Source of the DNA: Veronia nyctiphanis
GTDB taxonomy: Bacteria > Pseudomonadota > Gammaproteobacteria > Enterobacterales > Vibrionaceae
NCBI RefSeq assembly: GCF_004116385.1
Contig: NZ_PEIB01000001.1
Span: 186,001-250,000 of the forward strand
Reading direction: 5' to 3'
DNA: 64,000 bases
Shown: positions 8,054 through 17,880 of the stretch, piece after piece
How positions within the stretch are numbered: the first letter of the stretch is position 1
How the letters are laid out: each line of letters begins with the position of its first letter
Notes under the pieces: generated by a model
Database searches by the model: none
What the model saw: the letters and a program-made list of their open reading frames with translations, nothing else
Told to the model about the DNA's origin: nothing
Program-made: the position numbers and the translations under genes

Positions 8054-9628
8054 TCTCTTGCGTTGGTGCACTGTCTTTACGTGATTGCTTTCTGACGTAG
8101 CGTGCAGTGATGATTGCTGTTACGCCCAACGTAATTAGAAGTGCTTCTACGATTAAAATATCGACATGCCCGAGCATGACAAGCTGAGAAATTTCAATTC
8201 CCACTAGTGTCCAATCAGCCACCAAGGTTGCGATGAAGCAGCTACCCGATAAGTAGAGTAAGACAGACGCTGCAACGCCCGACTTTTTCATGACCTGTGC
8301 AAAGATGACGGACAATATCCAGGTGAAGTAAACGAGTTGCTCAAGGTATTGTGCGCGCTCGGGTAGATCTGCAGATAGGAGCCTTGCGGCAAGAAAGCCT
8401 ACTGATGTCGCCAGTACGACCCCAATAAAGCCGCCAACCGTGAGCCTTCTGACGAAATTCAGCCCACGTTGACTGTAATTTCGCTGCTTCGCCCGTTTCT
8501 CTACCCACATCAGATTACCAGTAATGATGATATAGCAAGTGGCAATTCCAAACAGGAAGAACGCAATGCGCAGACCATATCCAGCAAAATCACCAAAGTG
8601 AAGACTCGCTATGACTTGAAGGCCTGATCTCACTGCGTTGTCATAGTTATCATGCGTAATGTAAGTTTGGGATTGATCACTGAAACGATAGTGGACCTCA
8701 GCCTGTGTTGAAAAGTGATCGACTGAGCGGTTCTGGAAAATAGCGACAGCACTGGTATCACCAAAGTGCTCGATAACAATACGCCGAAAAGGTTGATTGC
8801 CAATGTCCGCTTTTGCTTTTTCGACCAGTGCATTCAACCCTGACATGGGGAGAGCGTTACCAGATTCTTCAATGTGTGGTTCGTTAAATCCTGCTGCTTG
8901 GAGTAATCGCTCCTGATCACCCTGATAAAGAAGTACAGCGTAGGAAATTTGGTAAACAATAACCAAATTAAACACCAGCCCTGTGAAGGCATACATGATG
9001 TGGAAAGGCAGCCCCATAGTTCCGATAAGGTTATGGCGTCCAACCACTTATCCTTTTTGCCTTCAGAGCGATATTGGAAAAAGTTTTTAACGAGTTTTCG
9101 CCAGTGGATGACTGTGCCTGTCAGTAGGGCAACAAAAAAGAACAGGGTAATTAATCCAACAAAATATAAACCAATCCTGCCAAGCCCTAAATTGTAGTGA
9201 AGCTGATAAATGAAGTTAGCGAACTGAAAGTTTTCGCCATTACCAATAATTTCGCCGTTATTAGGGTTTAGATACACGTGGACATCATGATGATCCTCTC
9301 CTGTTTCAGGATCGGTATCGTCGATGACTTCTGCGAAATAGGCTTCGATATATGGTGTGTATTCAGTCGGCGGAAAAAGGTAAAAGCCATGGTCGACTTC
9401 TACGTTATAGCTATTTTGTATTGAACTGATTGCCTTATCGTAATCGACAAAGCCGTAATTAAACTGACCAATCTCTTTTGCCAGGGGAGGAGTGTGTTCC
9501 CAACTGAGAACGTTTTCCCTGAATAGACTGATTGACCCTGCAAAAAATATGATGAAAAGGACAGTGGAAATAATCAGACCAATCCAAGCATGTGCATTGG
9601 TGAGAGATTTGAGCGTCGTCGTCTTCAT
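8019..9628 (-). CDS. PepSY-associated TM protein, iron-uptake type (frameshifted)
   Basis: Inner-membrane protein of the PepSY-TM family, members of which are linked to siderophore use and ferric reduction. The amino-terminal half has the family opening (NAHAWIGLIISTVLFIIFFAGS), a PepSY-like periplasmic part and a second membrane segment; the other half lies in a second frame and continues with HNLIGTMGLPFHIMYAFTG and several membrane segments. Restoring one base near 9034-9037 (GCCATAAC to GCCCATAAC on the coding strand) yields one protein of about 537 residues. ATG at 9628 is preferred over a TTG at 9640, and it follows the previous gene by four bases. Last gene of a three-gene operon behind a Fur-box-like site. 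Confidence 0.75.
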
Positions 9629-9632
9629 ATTA

Positions 9633-9884
9633 TTAAGCAACCATTAATACAGTGTTTAACATAGCGGAAGGGAGTAGAACGAGTGACAGTACTTTTAAAG
9701 CTGTACGCGTTCTTTCAAAAGAGTAGGTCCAGGTGATGACACCTGCCCATATCGGAAAAGCCAGAATAAGGCCTGTGATCAGTTGGACATCTTCATCAAC
9801 AGGCAATAAAAGATTGATGTTGAGTACATAGGACATCGAAATGAACAGACCCAGAAATAAACCTGTGACCGTTTTAGACCACAT
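9633..9884 (-). CDS. Small membrane protein, iron-uptake operon type
   Basis: An 83-residue protein with about three hydrophobic segments. MWSKTV at the start and LILAFPIWAGVITWTYSFE resemble the small DUF3649-type proteins encoded beside PepSY-TM genes, but the assignment is by gene order and general pattern only. The start at 9884 overlaps the end of the upstream gene by 11 bases, indicating coupled translation. Confidence 0.5.
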   Translation of the reverse strand: MWSKTVTGLFLGLFISMSYVLNINLLLPVDEDVQLITGLILAFPIWAGVITWTYSFERTRTALKVLSLVLLPSAMLNTVLMVA

Positions 9885-10191
9885 AACTGAGTGCTCCGAA
9901 AGACAGCAGTAATGCAGCAACCAATGAATTAGCGAACCGTGCGTTTTTAAAATAGGGAGCAAGAAGCGTATTTAAGATCAGTGAAAGCATGAGTACAACA
10001 ACACTTGCCAGTAACGCTGAAACATTTGGGTAATGCAGAGAAAACAGCCAGCAGCCGCTGACGAAGCCGAGAATAAGACTCGATAGGCCTAAGAACTTTG
10101 TGATGGCAGTTTCTATGTATACCTGATGTCTGCTGCTCAGGTAAAAGCACTGCGCGCCCAGCCAGATAGGAAGAATGGCAATAAAACTCAT
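9874..10191 (-). CDS. Small membrane protein, first gene of the PepSY-TM operon
   Basis: A 105-residue hydrophobic protein with about three to four membrane segments. The position matches the DUF3325-type small protein often paired with DUF3649 and PepSY-TM in siderophore-iron operons; sequence support is weak. The frame is open back to a TTG at 10254, but ATG at 10191 is preferred because a Fur-box-like sequence lies at 10199-10217, which would otherwise be inside the gene. No strong ribosome-binding site is visible at either start. Confidence 0.5.
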   Translation of the reverse strand: MSFIAILPIWLGAQCFYLSSRHQVYIETAITKFLGLSSLILGFVSGCWLFSLHYPNVSALLASVVVLMLSLILNTLLAPYFKNARFANSLVAALLLSFGALSYVV

Positions 10192-10198
10192 CTTTATG

Positions 10199-10217
10199 CA
10201 AATGATAATTAATTTCA
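10199..10217. promoter_or_regulatory. Fur-box-like sequence
   Basis: GCAAATGATAATTAATTTC agrees with the classical 19-base Fur consensus GATAATGATAATCATTATC at 14 positions. It lies just upstream of the small membrane protein and PepSY-TM genes, whose families are iron-linked, which fits iron repression. Confidence 0.5.
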
Positions 10218-10326
10218 CTTGAATGTATTGCTGATTAATCACCTCTGCAATCAATCATGAGTTAATTGCGATCAAGTTAATGAAATACTGCTCGGCGATG
10301 AAAATATACGATGAGAGTTTGGCAAC

Positions 10327-10352
10327 AAAAGCCAGCTTTTCGCTGGCTTTGT
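10327..10352 (-). terminator. Intrinsic terminator after puuC
   Basis: GCCAGC and GCTGGC arms (10331-10336, 10342-10347) with a five-base loop, followed on the minus strand by TTTTGTT. It separates puuC from the iron-type operon, both transcribed leftwards. Confidence 0.7.
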
Positions 10353-10393
10353 ACTGGTTATCTTTGATGAGTAGATAATTACTGCGAGAACAC

Positions 10394-11895
10394 TCAAAGC
10401 TTGATCCATGTTGCTTTCACTTCGGTGTATTTCTCAAAAGCATGGAGCGACTTATCACGTCCATTACCTGATTGCTTATAACCGCCAAATGGGGCTGTCA
10501 TATCACCGCCGTCGTATTGGTTAATCCAGACCATACCTGTCCTCAAAGCTTTTGCCGTTTTGTGCGCGAGGCTTATGTCGGATGTCCATACTGCGGCAGC
10601 CAGGCCGTACTCGCTGTCGTTAGCAATCGCAATCGCTTCTTCTGCGGTATCGAACGTGATCACTGACAGTACCGGACCAAAAATTTCATTTTGCGCAATG
10701 TCCATCGCGTTTTTTACACCATCAAACATGGTTGGTTGTACGTAAAGGCCGCCGGTTTCCGCCATTACTTGTTGACCGCCAGTAATCACGTTGCACCAGC
10801 CTTTTTTCCGTTATCGATATAGTCCAGCACCGTTTTGAGTTGATGCTGATCAACCAATGCACCGACGTTTGTTTGCGGGTCGAGCGGATGGCCGGGTCGC
10901 CAGGTTTTGAGGGCTTCAGCCACTTTTTTGACAAAAGTATCTTTGATGCTGCTTTCAACCAGTAGTCGTGAGCCTGCAATACACACTTCACCCTGATTAA
11001 AGGCAATTGCAGCCGCTGCTGACTCGGCAGCGGCATCAAGATCCGGTGCATCAGCAAAGACGATGTTCGGGCTTTTACCACCTGCCTCCAGCCAGACGCG
11101 TTTCATGTTGGATTGACCAGCATAGATCATCAGTTGCTTGGCAATTTTGGTTGAGCCAGTAAAGACGATGGTATCCACATCCATATGAAGCGCGAGAGCT
11201 TCTCCCACGGTATGACCAAATCCGGGCAGCACATTTAATACACCAGCAGGAATACCAGCCTCAATGGCCAATTGGGCAACACGAATAGCAGTAAGGGGCG
11301 ATTTTTCAGAGGGCTTTAGGACCACCGAGTTGCCTGAAGCTAGCGCGGGGCCCAGCTTCCAGCATGCCATCATCAGGGGAAAGTTCCATGGTACGATAGC
11401 CGCAACCACACCCACGGGTTCACGGGTGACCATACCTATTTCAGTAGGATCCGTTGGCGCAATTTCGTCGTAAAGCTTATCGATAGCTTCGCCTGACCAG
11501 CGAAGTGCATTTGCTGAGGCGGGAACATCAATAGTATGCGAATCACTGATTGGCTTGCCCATGTCGAGCGCTTCCAGTAAAGCGAGCTCATCAGCATTTT
11601 CTTCGAGCAAGCCAGCGAATCTAATAACGGCCCTTTTACGTTTAGCTGGTGGTAATTGTGACCACACCCCAGACTCAAACGTGCTCCTCGCGTTAGCGAC
11701 GGCGAGATCAGCATCACTCTTGTCGCAGCTCGCCACATTACATAATACCGTGCCGTCTATCGGACTAATGCAATCAAAAAACTCACCACTTTGTGCGGTC
11801 TGATACTTGCCGTTTATAAAGGCACGGCCCTCAATGGAGAGTGAGTCACGGAGCGCTTGCCATTGTTCCATTGTCTGAGGTGAACTCATCGTCAT
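10394..11895 (-). CDS. puuC: Gamma-glutamyl-gamma-aminobutyraldehyde dehydrogenase PuuC (frameshifted)
   Basis: NAD(P)-dependent aldehyde dehydrogenase acting after PuuB in putrescine breakdown, about 500 residues after repair. The sequence shows the cofactor region (VPWNFPLMMACWKLGPALA, then LKPSEKSP), FTGSTKIAKQL, the catalytic Glu in WLEAGGKSPNIVFAD and the catalytic Cys in FNQGEVCIAGSR. The carboxyl part in the second frame has EIFGPVLSV and MTAPFGGYKQSGNGRDKSLHAFEKYTE, as in E. coli PuuC. One G missing near 10790 (GCAACGTGATT for GCAACGGTGATT) breaks the frame. Two possible starts, 11895 and 11889, lie just after AAGGGA. A PuuR-like site lies about 70 bases upstream. Confidence 0.9.
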
Positions 11896-11962
11896 TTTCC
11901 CTTATTCACACTGATACCAATCAACATTGATTCTCTGAGTGTTTAACAAATCATAGCAATAA

Positions 11963-11979
11963 TGTTCGATATATTTTAC
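11963..11979 (+). promoter_or_regulatory. PuuR-like operator upstream of puuC
   Basis: TGTTCGATATATTTTAC matches the site before puuB at 16 of 17 positions and the reverse complement of the recalled E. coli PuuR core at 13 of 15. It lies in the puuC promoter region. Confidence 0.55.
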
Positions 11980-12098
11980 ATGCTAAGCGACAAAAAAGGT
12001 TGGCGCAAGGCAAGTATCAATGATTTATACAGGTAAGTTCATCGCTAAGACAAGGTGGGGGGTACATGGGGATAAATTGGCTTAATCATCGAGAAACG

Positions 12099-12130
12099 TC
12101 CGCGCCCATCAACATGAAAGAGGGCGCGGA
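12099..12130. repeat. Strong inverted repeat past the SDR operon
   Basis: TCCGCGCCC at 12099-12107 and GGGCGCGGA at 12122-12130 are perfect 9-bp arms around a 14-base loop, 30 bases past the end of the leftward SDR gene. It is probably an end-of-operon hairpin, though the following bases on the minus strand (CGTTTCTC) are only weakly U-rich. Confidence 0.5.
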
Positions 12131-12160
12131 TGAAGTGTCGTATCGTTCTATTGCGTAATG

Positions 12161-12975
12161 CTACCTAACTTCAGCTCGTCGAATTATCATCATTAACCTT
12201 ACGACTATCGGGAAGGCGTTGGGGAGTAGGCGGATCAACCAGTCTTGACGGCGACCGTCTGAGATGAATATCCGCCCTTTATTTTTTAAAACACCATTAA
12301 TAATGGTTTTCGCCGCTTTTTCAGCTGAGGTGCCTTTTTGTAGCGCATTATGAAAACTCGGAGTGTTTTTGCCGTGATAGTCAGCATTCATTGTGATGTT
12401 AGTTGCAATTGCGCCCGGGTGAACGGTGTGAAACGTAATGTTGTTGATACCTCTAATCTTGTGTTCGACCCTGAGTGTATCGGTAAAGCCTCTTACCGCA
12501 AATTTGGTTGTGCAGTAGGGGACGAGATAAGGCAATGGTAGCAGTCCTTGTGAGCTGGATAAGTTTATTATCGCTGCCTCGTCTTGCTTTACCATTAATG
12601 GATAGAGAAGCTGCGTCGTTCTGATGACGCCCCAATAATTAATGTTGGTGATTTTCTCAAAGTCCTCAACAGTGACCTCGTCAAATGTCCGGTCACCCAA
12701 TGCGATACCTGCATTGTTAAACAGTAAGTTTACTTTGCCGAATCTCATCTTGATGTCGTTGACAAAATTCTTGATCTGTCCGAGTCGGCCATGTCCACAT
12801 TAGAAGAAAATACCTCAACGCCCGTTCTGGCTAAAAGTGCTTCCGTATTTTTCGTATTGTTGATGTCACAAATAGCAACATTGGCTCCGGCTTCAGCGAC
12901 GGCAACAGCCAGTGCTTGGCCAATCCCTTCCGCTGCACCTGTAATAACGGCTACTTTTCCTTGTAATGTGCGCAT
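12161..12975 (-). CDS. Short-chain dehydrogenase/reductase (frameshifted)
   Basis: SDR of about 270 residues after repair. The first frame gives GKVAVITGAAEGIGQALAVA and CDINN; the second gives MRFGKVNLLFNNAGIALGDR, the catalytic serine in INLSSSQGLL, YCTTKFAVRGF with active Tyr and Lys, and HPGAIATNI. The frames meet near 12780, where one missing base would give DSDxIKNFVNDIKMRFGKVN. The carboxyl end (IRLLPNAFPIVVRLMMIIRR) is hydrophobic and basic, like a membrane-associated tail. It forms a probable operon with the next SDR and the monooxygenase. Confidence 0.75.
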
Positions 12976-13042
12976 GGCGCGTCTCCTTTCCCGGCAAACT
13001 GTTAATACTAAATGTAATGACTGTTGGAATACTTATATTGCG

Positions 13043-13828
13043 CTAAAGCTGGCGATTGATAATCATGTTCCACAATGTGAGTGGACAAAATTTGGCGGCT
13101 AACCAGACAGGCAGAGAAAAGTATCCGAATACAATTTGTGGTTTCTTTTTGCTAATTTTATTTATGACATGACGAGCGATTTTCTCTGGTGGCGTTCTCA
13201 AAAAGGCCTTTTTGAATTTTTCAGAGTTCGCGTCCTGGCGGCGGCTAATATTGGTATCGATACCACCGGGGTGAACACAATGAATGGAAATCGGAGAATG
13301 ATGGTATTCGGCCATTAACGATTGCGTTAGACCCGCAACAGCGAACTTTGACGCACAGTAATCGACATTTCTTGGAATACCTACCAAACCAAAAATACTC
13401 GAGACATTGACCAAAATACCCTCATTTTTCTCCTCCAGATGAGAGAGAAAGACTTTTGAGCCGTTGTATACGCCATAGAAATTGACATCCATAACGTGTC
13501 TAAACGCCTCAACATCCGTTTTTGTCGCTGTATCGCCTGTACCCTCTATGCCTGCGTTGTTGATGACGACAAACGCCGGACCAAGTATCTCTTTTACTTG
13601 ATCCCCGAATTTTTGCATTTCCTCAAAATTCGAAACATCAAATGCGCTGGTCATGATCTTTATATCAGCGACATCTTTGACCATGGCTTCCGTTTCTCTT
13701 AGGCTTTGGTCGTCATAGTCATTGAGAGCGAGGTTTGCCCCCAACTTAGCAAACTCCAGCGCATAAGCTCGTCCCATACCAGATGCAGCACCGGTAATGA
13801 CAATGGTTTTATTTGAAAAATCATTCAT
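13043..13828 (-). CDS. Short-chain dehydrogenase/reductase
   Basis: A 261-residue SDR with TGAASGMGRAYALEFAKLGA, NNAGIEG, the serine in VNVSSIFGLVG, YCASKFAVAGL with catalytic Tyr and Lys, and HPGGIDTNI. The carboxyl end (SLPVWLAAKFCPLTLWNMIINRQL is split by basic residues) looks membrane-associating, as in the neighbouring SDR. The start at 13828 is preferred over 13849 because AAGGAAG lies just upstream. Middle gene of a leftward SDR-SDR-monooxygenase set; similar pairs occur beside flavin monooxygenases in lipid or ketone metabolism. Substrate unknown. Confidence 0.8.
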   Translation of the reverse strand: MNDFSNKTIVITGAASGMGRAYALEFAKLGANLALNDYDDQSLRETEAMVKDVADIKIMTSAFDVSNFEEMQKFGDQVKEILGPAFVVINNAGIEGTGDTATKTDVEAFRHVMDVNFYGVYNGSKVFLSHLEEKNEGILVNVSSIFGLVGIPRNVDYCASKFAVAGLTQSLMAEYHHSPISIHCVHPGGIDTNISRRQDANSEKFKKAFLRTPPEKIARHVINKISKKKPQIVFGYFSLPVWLAAKFCPLTLWNMIINRQL

Positions 13829-13963
13829 TATTTCTTCCTTACAAGTCATTTAATGCATGAAAACTGACTTTATTCCTACAGTGAAAATGGAATAATCATT
13901 ATCTAATGAAGAAATAGATAAATGATTTTTACTAAGCTAATACTTGATTTATTGATATTCTAT

Positions 13964-15427
13964 TTATTGAAAAACATGGTGATCTGGATTTAATTTCTTG
14001 GTGATTTTGTAGAAACTGAAACTAAAGCCTGGATACATAGCAATAACTTTTCCATTCTTACTTTTATACCAACTATTACATCCACCACGGTACCAGATGG
14101 TTTTTTTCATCTCTTCATGAAGCTTTGTTGTGTATGTTTCCTCAGTCTCTTCTTTAACTTCACAAGTCTGATAGCCTTTAAATTCACATTGTTTAATGGC
14201 ATCAATGATATAGTTCATTTGTGATTCAATAATAAATATTGCTGAGGTGTGTCCAATGCCGGAATTAGGACCGCATGATAAAAATAAATTTGGGAATCCA
14301 GGTAAGCTTGTACCCAAATAAGCCCGAGGGAATTCACTCCATGTTTCAGATAGGCTTTTATTATTCCTACCGATAACAGGGTATGGGATGACCCCATCAG
14401 TAGCATCGTAACCTGTTGCATAGACAATTAAGTCGAGATCAACCTGTTTACCTTGTGTCGTTAATATCCCATTTTCATTTATTTCTTTAATCCCGTTATC
14501 TTTCAAGTAAAGGTGAGTATTCTCTCTGTTATAAGTTTTTAATAAGTCGTTAGAGAGAATAATTCGTTTACAACCAATCGTATAATCTGGAGTAAGAGCT
14601 TTTCTTTTATCGATGTCTTTTACTTGTTTTTTTAAATGATGGAGCGCTTCACGTTGAGGTATGTTTTTCATCAACCATGGCGAGTATTTGAACCCTATCA
14701 TTCGAGTTTCGAGTGACCAATAGATAATGTAGCGAAGCAATTTGTATATAGGTTTTACCGCTAAGAGCTTGCGTTCGAAACGGCTGAAAATTCGGTCTGG
14801 TCTTGGTAAGACCCAGTGAGGTGTTCTCTGAAACACATGAAGGTCGCCAACATCAGGAGCGATAGTTGGAATGACCTGAGAGGCACTTGCTCCACTGCCA
14901 ATGATAGCAACACGCTTGCCTGTTAAGTCAAAATCATGATTCCAGTTATTCGTATGAAAGCTCTCGCCTTTGAACGTTTCTTTACCCTTAAAATTTGGTA
15001 CAACCGGGGTACTGAGAGGTCCAGAACAGTTGATAACGAACTGAGCGTGAAATGATGAACCATTCTTTGTTTCAATATGCCATTTCTTGTCGTCTTCACT
15101 CCACGTGATGTCTTTAACATCGGCATTCAATGTGACTTTTTCGCGCAATCCGTACTTATCAATCACCATATTTGTATAAGTTTCTAGCTCTTTTTGCTCA
15201 GCAAACATTCTAGACCAAGGATAGGGTTCGAAAGAGAGAGAATATAATGGTGATTGAACGTCAACGGCAGCGCCGGGATAAGAGTTTTGACACCATGTTC
15301 CGCCCGTAAAATTTCTTCTTTCTAATATAATAAAATCGTTGATTCCATTCTTTATCAAGTTTATTGCAGCGCATTGACCACTGAACCCACTTCCAACAAT
15401 AACTACCTTGTAATTTAAAGATCCCAT
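13964..15427 (-). CDS. Flavin-containing, Baeyer-Villiger-type monooxygenase
   Basis: A 487-residue NAD(P)H/FAD monooxygenase. It has the FAD motif GSGFSG (residues about 11-17), the NADPH motif GSGASA in KRVAIIGSGASASQVIP, and the Baeyer-Villiger fingerprint FKGESFHTNNWNHD (FxGxxxHTxxW). Family enzymes insert oxygen next to ketones or oxidise heteroatoms; the real substrate cannot be read from sequence. GGGGAGAAT precedes the ATG. It is AT-richer than the polyamine genes and divergent from a TetR regulator. With the two SDRs downstream it suggests an alcohol-ketone-ester oxidation module. Confidence 0.85.
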   Translation of the reverse strand: MGSLNYKVVIVGSGFSGQCAAINLIKNGINDFIILERRNFTGGTWCQNSYPGAAVDVQSPLYSLSFEPYPWSRMFAEQKELETYTNMVIDKYGLREKVTLNADVKDITWSEDDKKWHIETKNGSSFHAQFVINCSGPLSTPVVPNFKGKETFKGESFHTNNWNHDFDLTGKRVAIIGSGASASQVIPTIAPDVGDLHVFQRTPHWVLPRPDRIFSRFERKLLAVKPIYKLLRYIIYWSLETRMIGFKYSPWLMKNIPQREALHHLKKQVKDIDKRKALTPDYTIGCKRIILSNDLLKTYNRENTHLYLKDNGIKEINENGILTTQGKQVDLDLIVYATGYDATDGVIPYPVIGRNNKSLSETWSEFPRAYLGTSLPGFPNLFLSCGPNSGIGHTSAIFIIESQMNYIIDAIKQCEFKGYQTCEVKEETEETYTTKLHEEMKKTIWYRGGCNSWYKSKNGKVIAMYPGFSFSFYKITKKLNPDHHVFQ

Positions 15428-15455
15428 ATTCTCCCCGAATGGATGCTAATTAGTG

Positions 15456-15465
15456 ATAATATTAT
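15456..15465. promoter_or_regulatory. Short palindrome between monooxygenase and TetR genes
   Basis: ATAATATTAT, a perfect 10-bp palindrome about 30 bases upstream of the monooxygenase start and in the divergent promoter region. It could be part of a TetR operator, but in AT-rich DNA it is weak evidence. Confidence 0.25.
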
Positions 15466-15538
15466 TTTTAGCTATAATGGGGTTATGCTAGATCTGAAAA
15501 CATATGTAGTCAAATTCGTATAAGTGGAATATATAAAG

Positions 15539-16207
15539 ATGTCAACTAATGAATCAGGTGTTAAAGATTCGAGAAGTTATGCTGGAGTCAGTGCTGAACA
15601 AAGAGCGAATGAGAGGAAATTAAAACTCATGGCTGCAGCTCTTGAAGTTGTTGGCAATCAAGGGTTTAAAAATGCAACTGTGCGAGCAATTTGTAAGGAA
15701 TCAGGACTCACTCAGAGATATTATTATGAGGCGTTTGAAAACGCAGAAGATATGCTTATTCAGCTATATCTTCATGAGGTAAGAAAAATATATATCAATA
15801 TTCAGGATGCAATAAACTCGCATGAGGCTGCAGAAGACAAAATCAGAATAGGGTTACGCACCTATCTTGAAACGTTTAAGAATGATCCCCGTATTGCAAA
15901 TCTCATTCTCAGTGAGGTTTTGGGTGTCTCACCTGCCGTTGATATTGCCTATCAAACTCAAACCAACCGCTTTATCGACTTTTTAAAAGAGCTTTATCAG
16001 CAAATGGTCTTTTCGGCAGTCAAAAAGAATTTAAACCTTCCTTTCGAAACTTTTGCCCGGGGCTCCGTTGGCGCGGTGTTGTTGATTGCCCGGAACTGGG
16101 TGCTGACAGACTATGAGGAAGATCTCGACAAAATGGTCGATGACATATCGTTTTTGCCGACGCAAGTCATTAAGCATGGAAGAAAGCTGAGATTTTTGAT
16201 TTGGTAA
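15539..16207 (+). CDS. TetR-family regulator beside the monooxygenase
   Basis: A 222-residue TetR-type protein with the helix-turn-helix at about residues 20-70 (MAAALEVVGNQGFKNATVRA, then ICKESGLTQRYYYEAFENAEDML). The carboxyl domain is not recognisable. ATG at 15539 is used; an in-frame GTG at 15524 has a slightly better spaced AAGTGG-like sequence and cannot be excluded. Divergent from the Baeyer-Villiger-type monooxygenase, so it probably controls that operon. Confidence 0.8.
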   Translation: MSTNESGVKDSRSYAGVSAEQRANERKLKLMAAALEVVGNQGFKNATVRAICKESGLTQRYYYEAFENAEDMLIQLYLHEVRKIYINIQDAINSHEAAEDKIRIGLRTYLETFKNDPRIANLILSEVLGVSPAVDIAYQTQTNRFIDFLKELYQQMVFSAVKKNLNLPFETFARGSVGAVLLIARNWVLTDYEEDLDKMVDDISFLPTQVIKHGRKLRFLIW

Positions 16208-16424
16208 ATATGCCTTTATCAGTGACCGCTCACAAAGGCCTAGCCGTGTAACGACGCTTTCTTAATACTGAGTGTTAACAGCTCATTCATTGTTGAGGAG
16301 AGCACTTAAAGACACTGCAGGCACATTCAACGGTGCGACACCAGCCTGTTACGTACTTTCTCTATTTCAATATTTTTTACGAAAACCACCATTATGATTT
16401 TTATATCAAACAAAATGTCTTTAC

Positions 16425-16441
16425 TGTTCGTTATATTTGAC
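16425..16441 (+). promoter_or_regulatory. PuuR-like operator upstream of the transaminase operon
   Basis: TGTTCGTTATATTTGAC resembles the sites before puuB and puuC and agrees with the reverse complement of the recalled E. coli PuuR core at 13 of 15 positions. It is about 70 bases upstream of the transaminase start and would place beta-alanine breakdown under the same control as puuB and puuC. Confidence 0.5.
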
Positions 16442-16507
16442 ATAAGTTTGAAAAAACGACAGTGATTGATGGGTTTTTGCACACCTAGCGGTAGTGGAGG
16501 AATAGAT

Positions 16508-17841
16508 ATGGCAACGTCAGGGTTTGATATCAAAGGCACGGATTTAGACGCATTTTGGATGCCGTTTACTGCTAATCGACAGTATAAGTCTGCCCCGCGG
16601 CTTTTAGTCGAAGCGGATGGGATGTATTACAAGGACATCAATGGTAACGAGGTACTTGATGGTACCGCAGGCCTCTGGTGTTGCAATGCGGGCCACAGCC
16701 GCAAGAAAGTGTCTGAAGCCGTGTCACATCAAATTTCTAGGATGGACTTCGCGCCCACTTTTCAAATGGGGCACCCCTTGCCCTTTGAATTAGCAAGCCG
16801 TTTATCAAAAATGACCCCAGCCCCTCTCAACCGTGTCTTCTTTACCAACTCTGGCTCAGAGTCAGTCGATACTGCGCTTAAAATTGCACTTGCCTACCAT
16901 CGAGCAAACGGACAGCCGACCCGAACCCGATTTATCGGGCGCGAGATGGGCTATCACGGTGTGGGCTTTGGTGGGATATCTGTCGGCGGTATTGGAAACA
17001 ACCGTAAGACGTTTAGTGGTCAACTACTTGCAGGCGTAGACCACCTTCCCCACACGCTCGATCTGGATCGTAATGCGTTCAGCCGAGGCTTACCTGAGCA
17101 TGGTGTTGAGCGAGCCGAAGCTCTGGAACACTTGGTGACATTGCATGGTGCAGAAAATATTGCAGCTGTGATTGTTGAGCCACTATCAGGCTCGGCGGGC
17201 GTTATTCTTCCGCCAAAAGGTACTTAGAAAAACTTCGTCAAATTACCGAGAAGCACGGTATTTTGCTGATTTTCGATGAAGTAATTACGGGTTTTGGCCG
17301 AATTGGCGGCGCATTCGCGGCGTCACAATGGAATGTCATTCCTGACATGATGACGACAGCGAAAGGCTTAACCAACGGCAGCATTCCGATGGGTGCCGTC
17401 ATGGTGAGTGATTCCATCTATGAGACGTGTATGCACGGACCAGATGGCATGATTGAACTTTTTCATGGTTATACCTATTCAGGCCACCCCGTTGCAGCCG
17501 CAGCAGCGCTTGCCGCGCTCGATATCTATGAAGATGAAAATCTCTTTGATGCTGTTGAGCAAATAGGACAGGAGTTTGAGCAGGCGGTACATACGCTCGC
17601 TGATTGCCCTAACGTGATAGATATCAGAAACGTGGGGCTGGTGGCAGGTGTTCAACTCGCGCCAAGCGATAAAGGCGTTGGCAAGCGAGGCTTCGAGGTG
17701 TTTAACCGCTGTTTCCATAACGGCACCTTGGTTCGGGCGACGGGTGATATTATTGCACTTTCTCCGCCGCTCATTCTGGAGTCAAAACACATCGACCGAA
17801 TAGTGTCGACGCTTGCTGATGCAATTACAGCATCTGCTTGA
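16508..17841 (+). CDS. bauA: Omega-amino acid (beta-alanine):pyruvate transaminase (frameshifted)
   Basis: PLP-dependent class III aminotransferase, about 444 residues after repair. Visible blocks: DAFWMPFTANRQYK, GLWCCNAGHSRKKV, FFTNSGSESVDTALK, GYHGVGFGGISVGG, IVEPLSGSAGVI, then in the second frame LLIFDEVITGFGRIG and the PLP-lysine region TTAKGLTNGSIPMGAV. These match the BauA/omega-amino acid-pyruvate transaminases, which move the amino group of beta-alanine or related amines to pyruvate. The frames join if one T is restored near 17221 (GGTACTTAG for GGTTACTTAG, giving PKGYLEKLR). GGAGG precedes the chosen ATG. The next gene is the matching semialdehyde dehydrogenase. Confidence 0.85.
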
Positions 17842-17880
17842 TTTCGATTTATTCCCCCAGTTTTGAGAAGAGAGAAAAGG

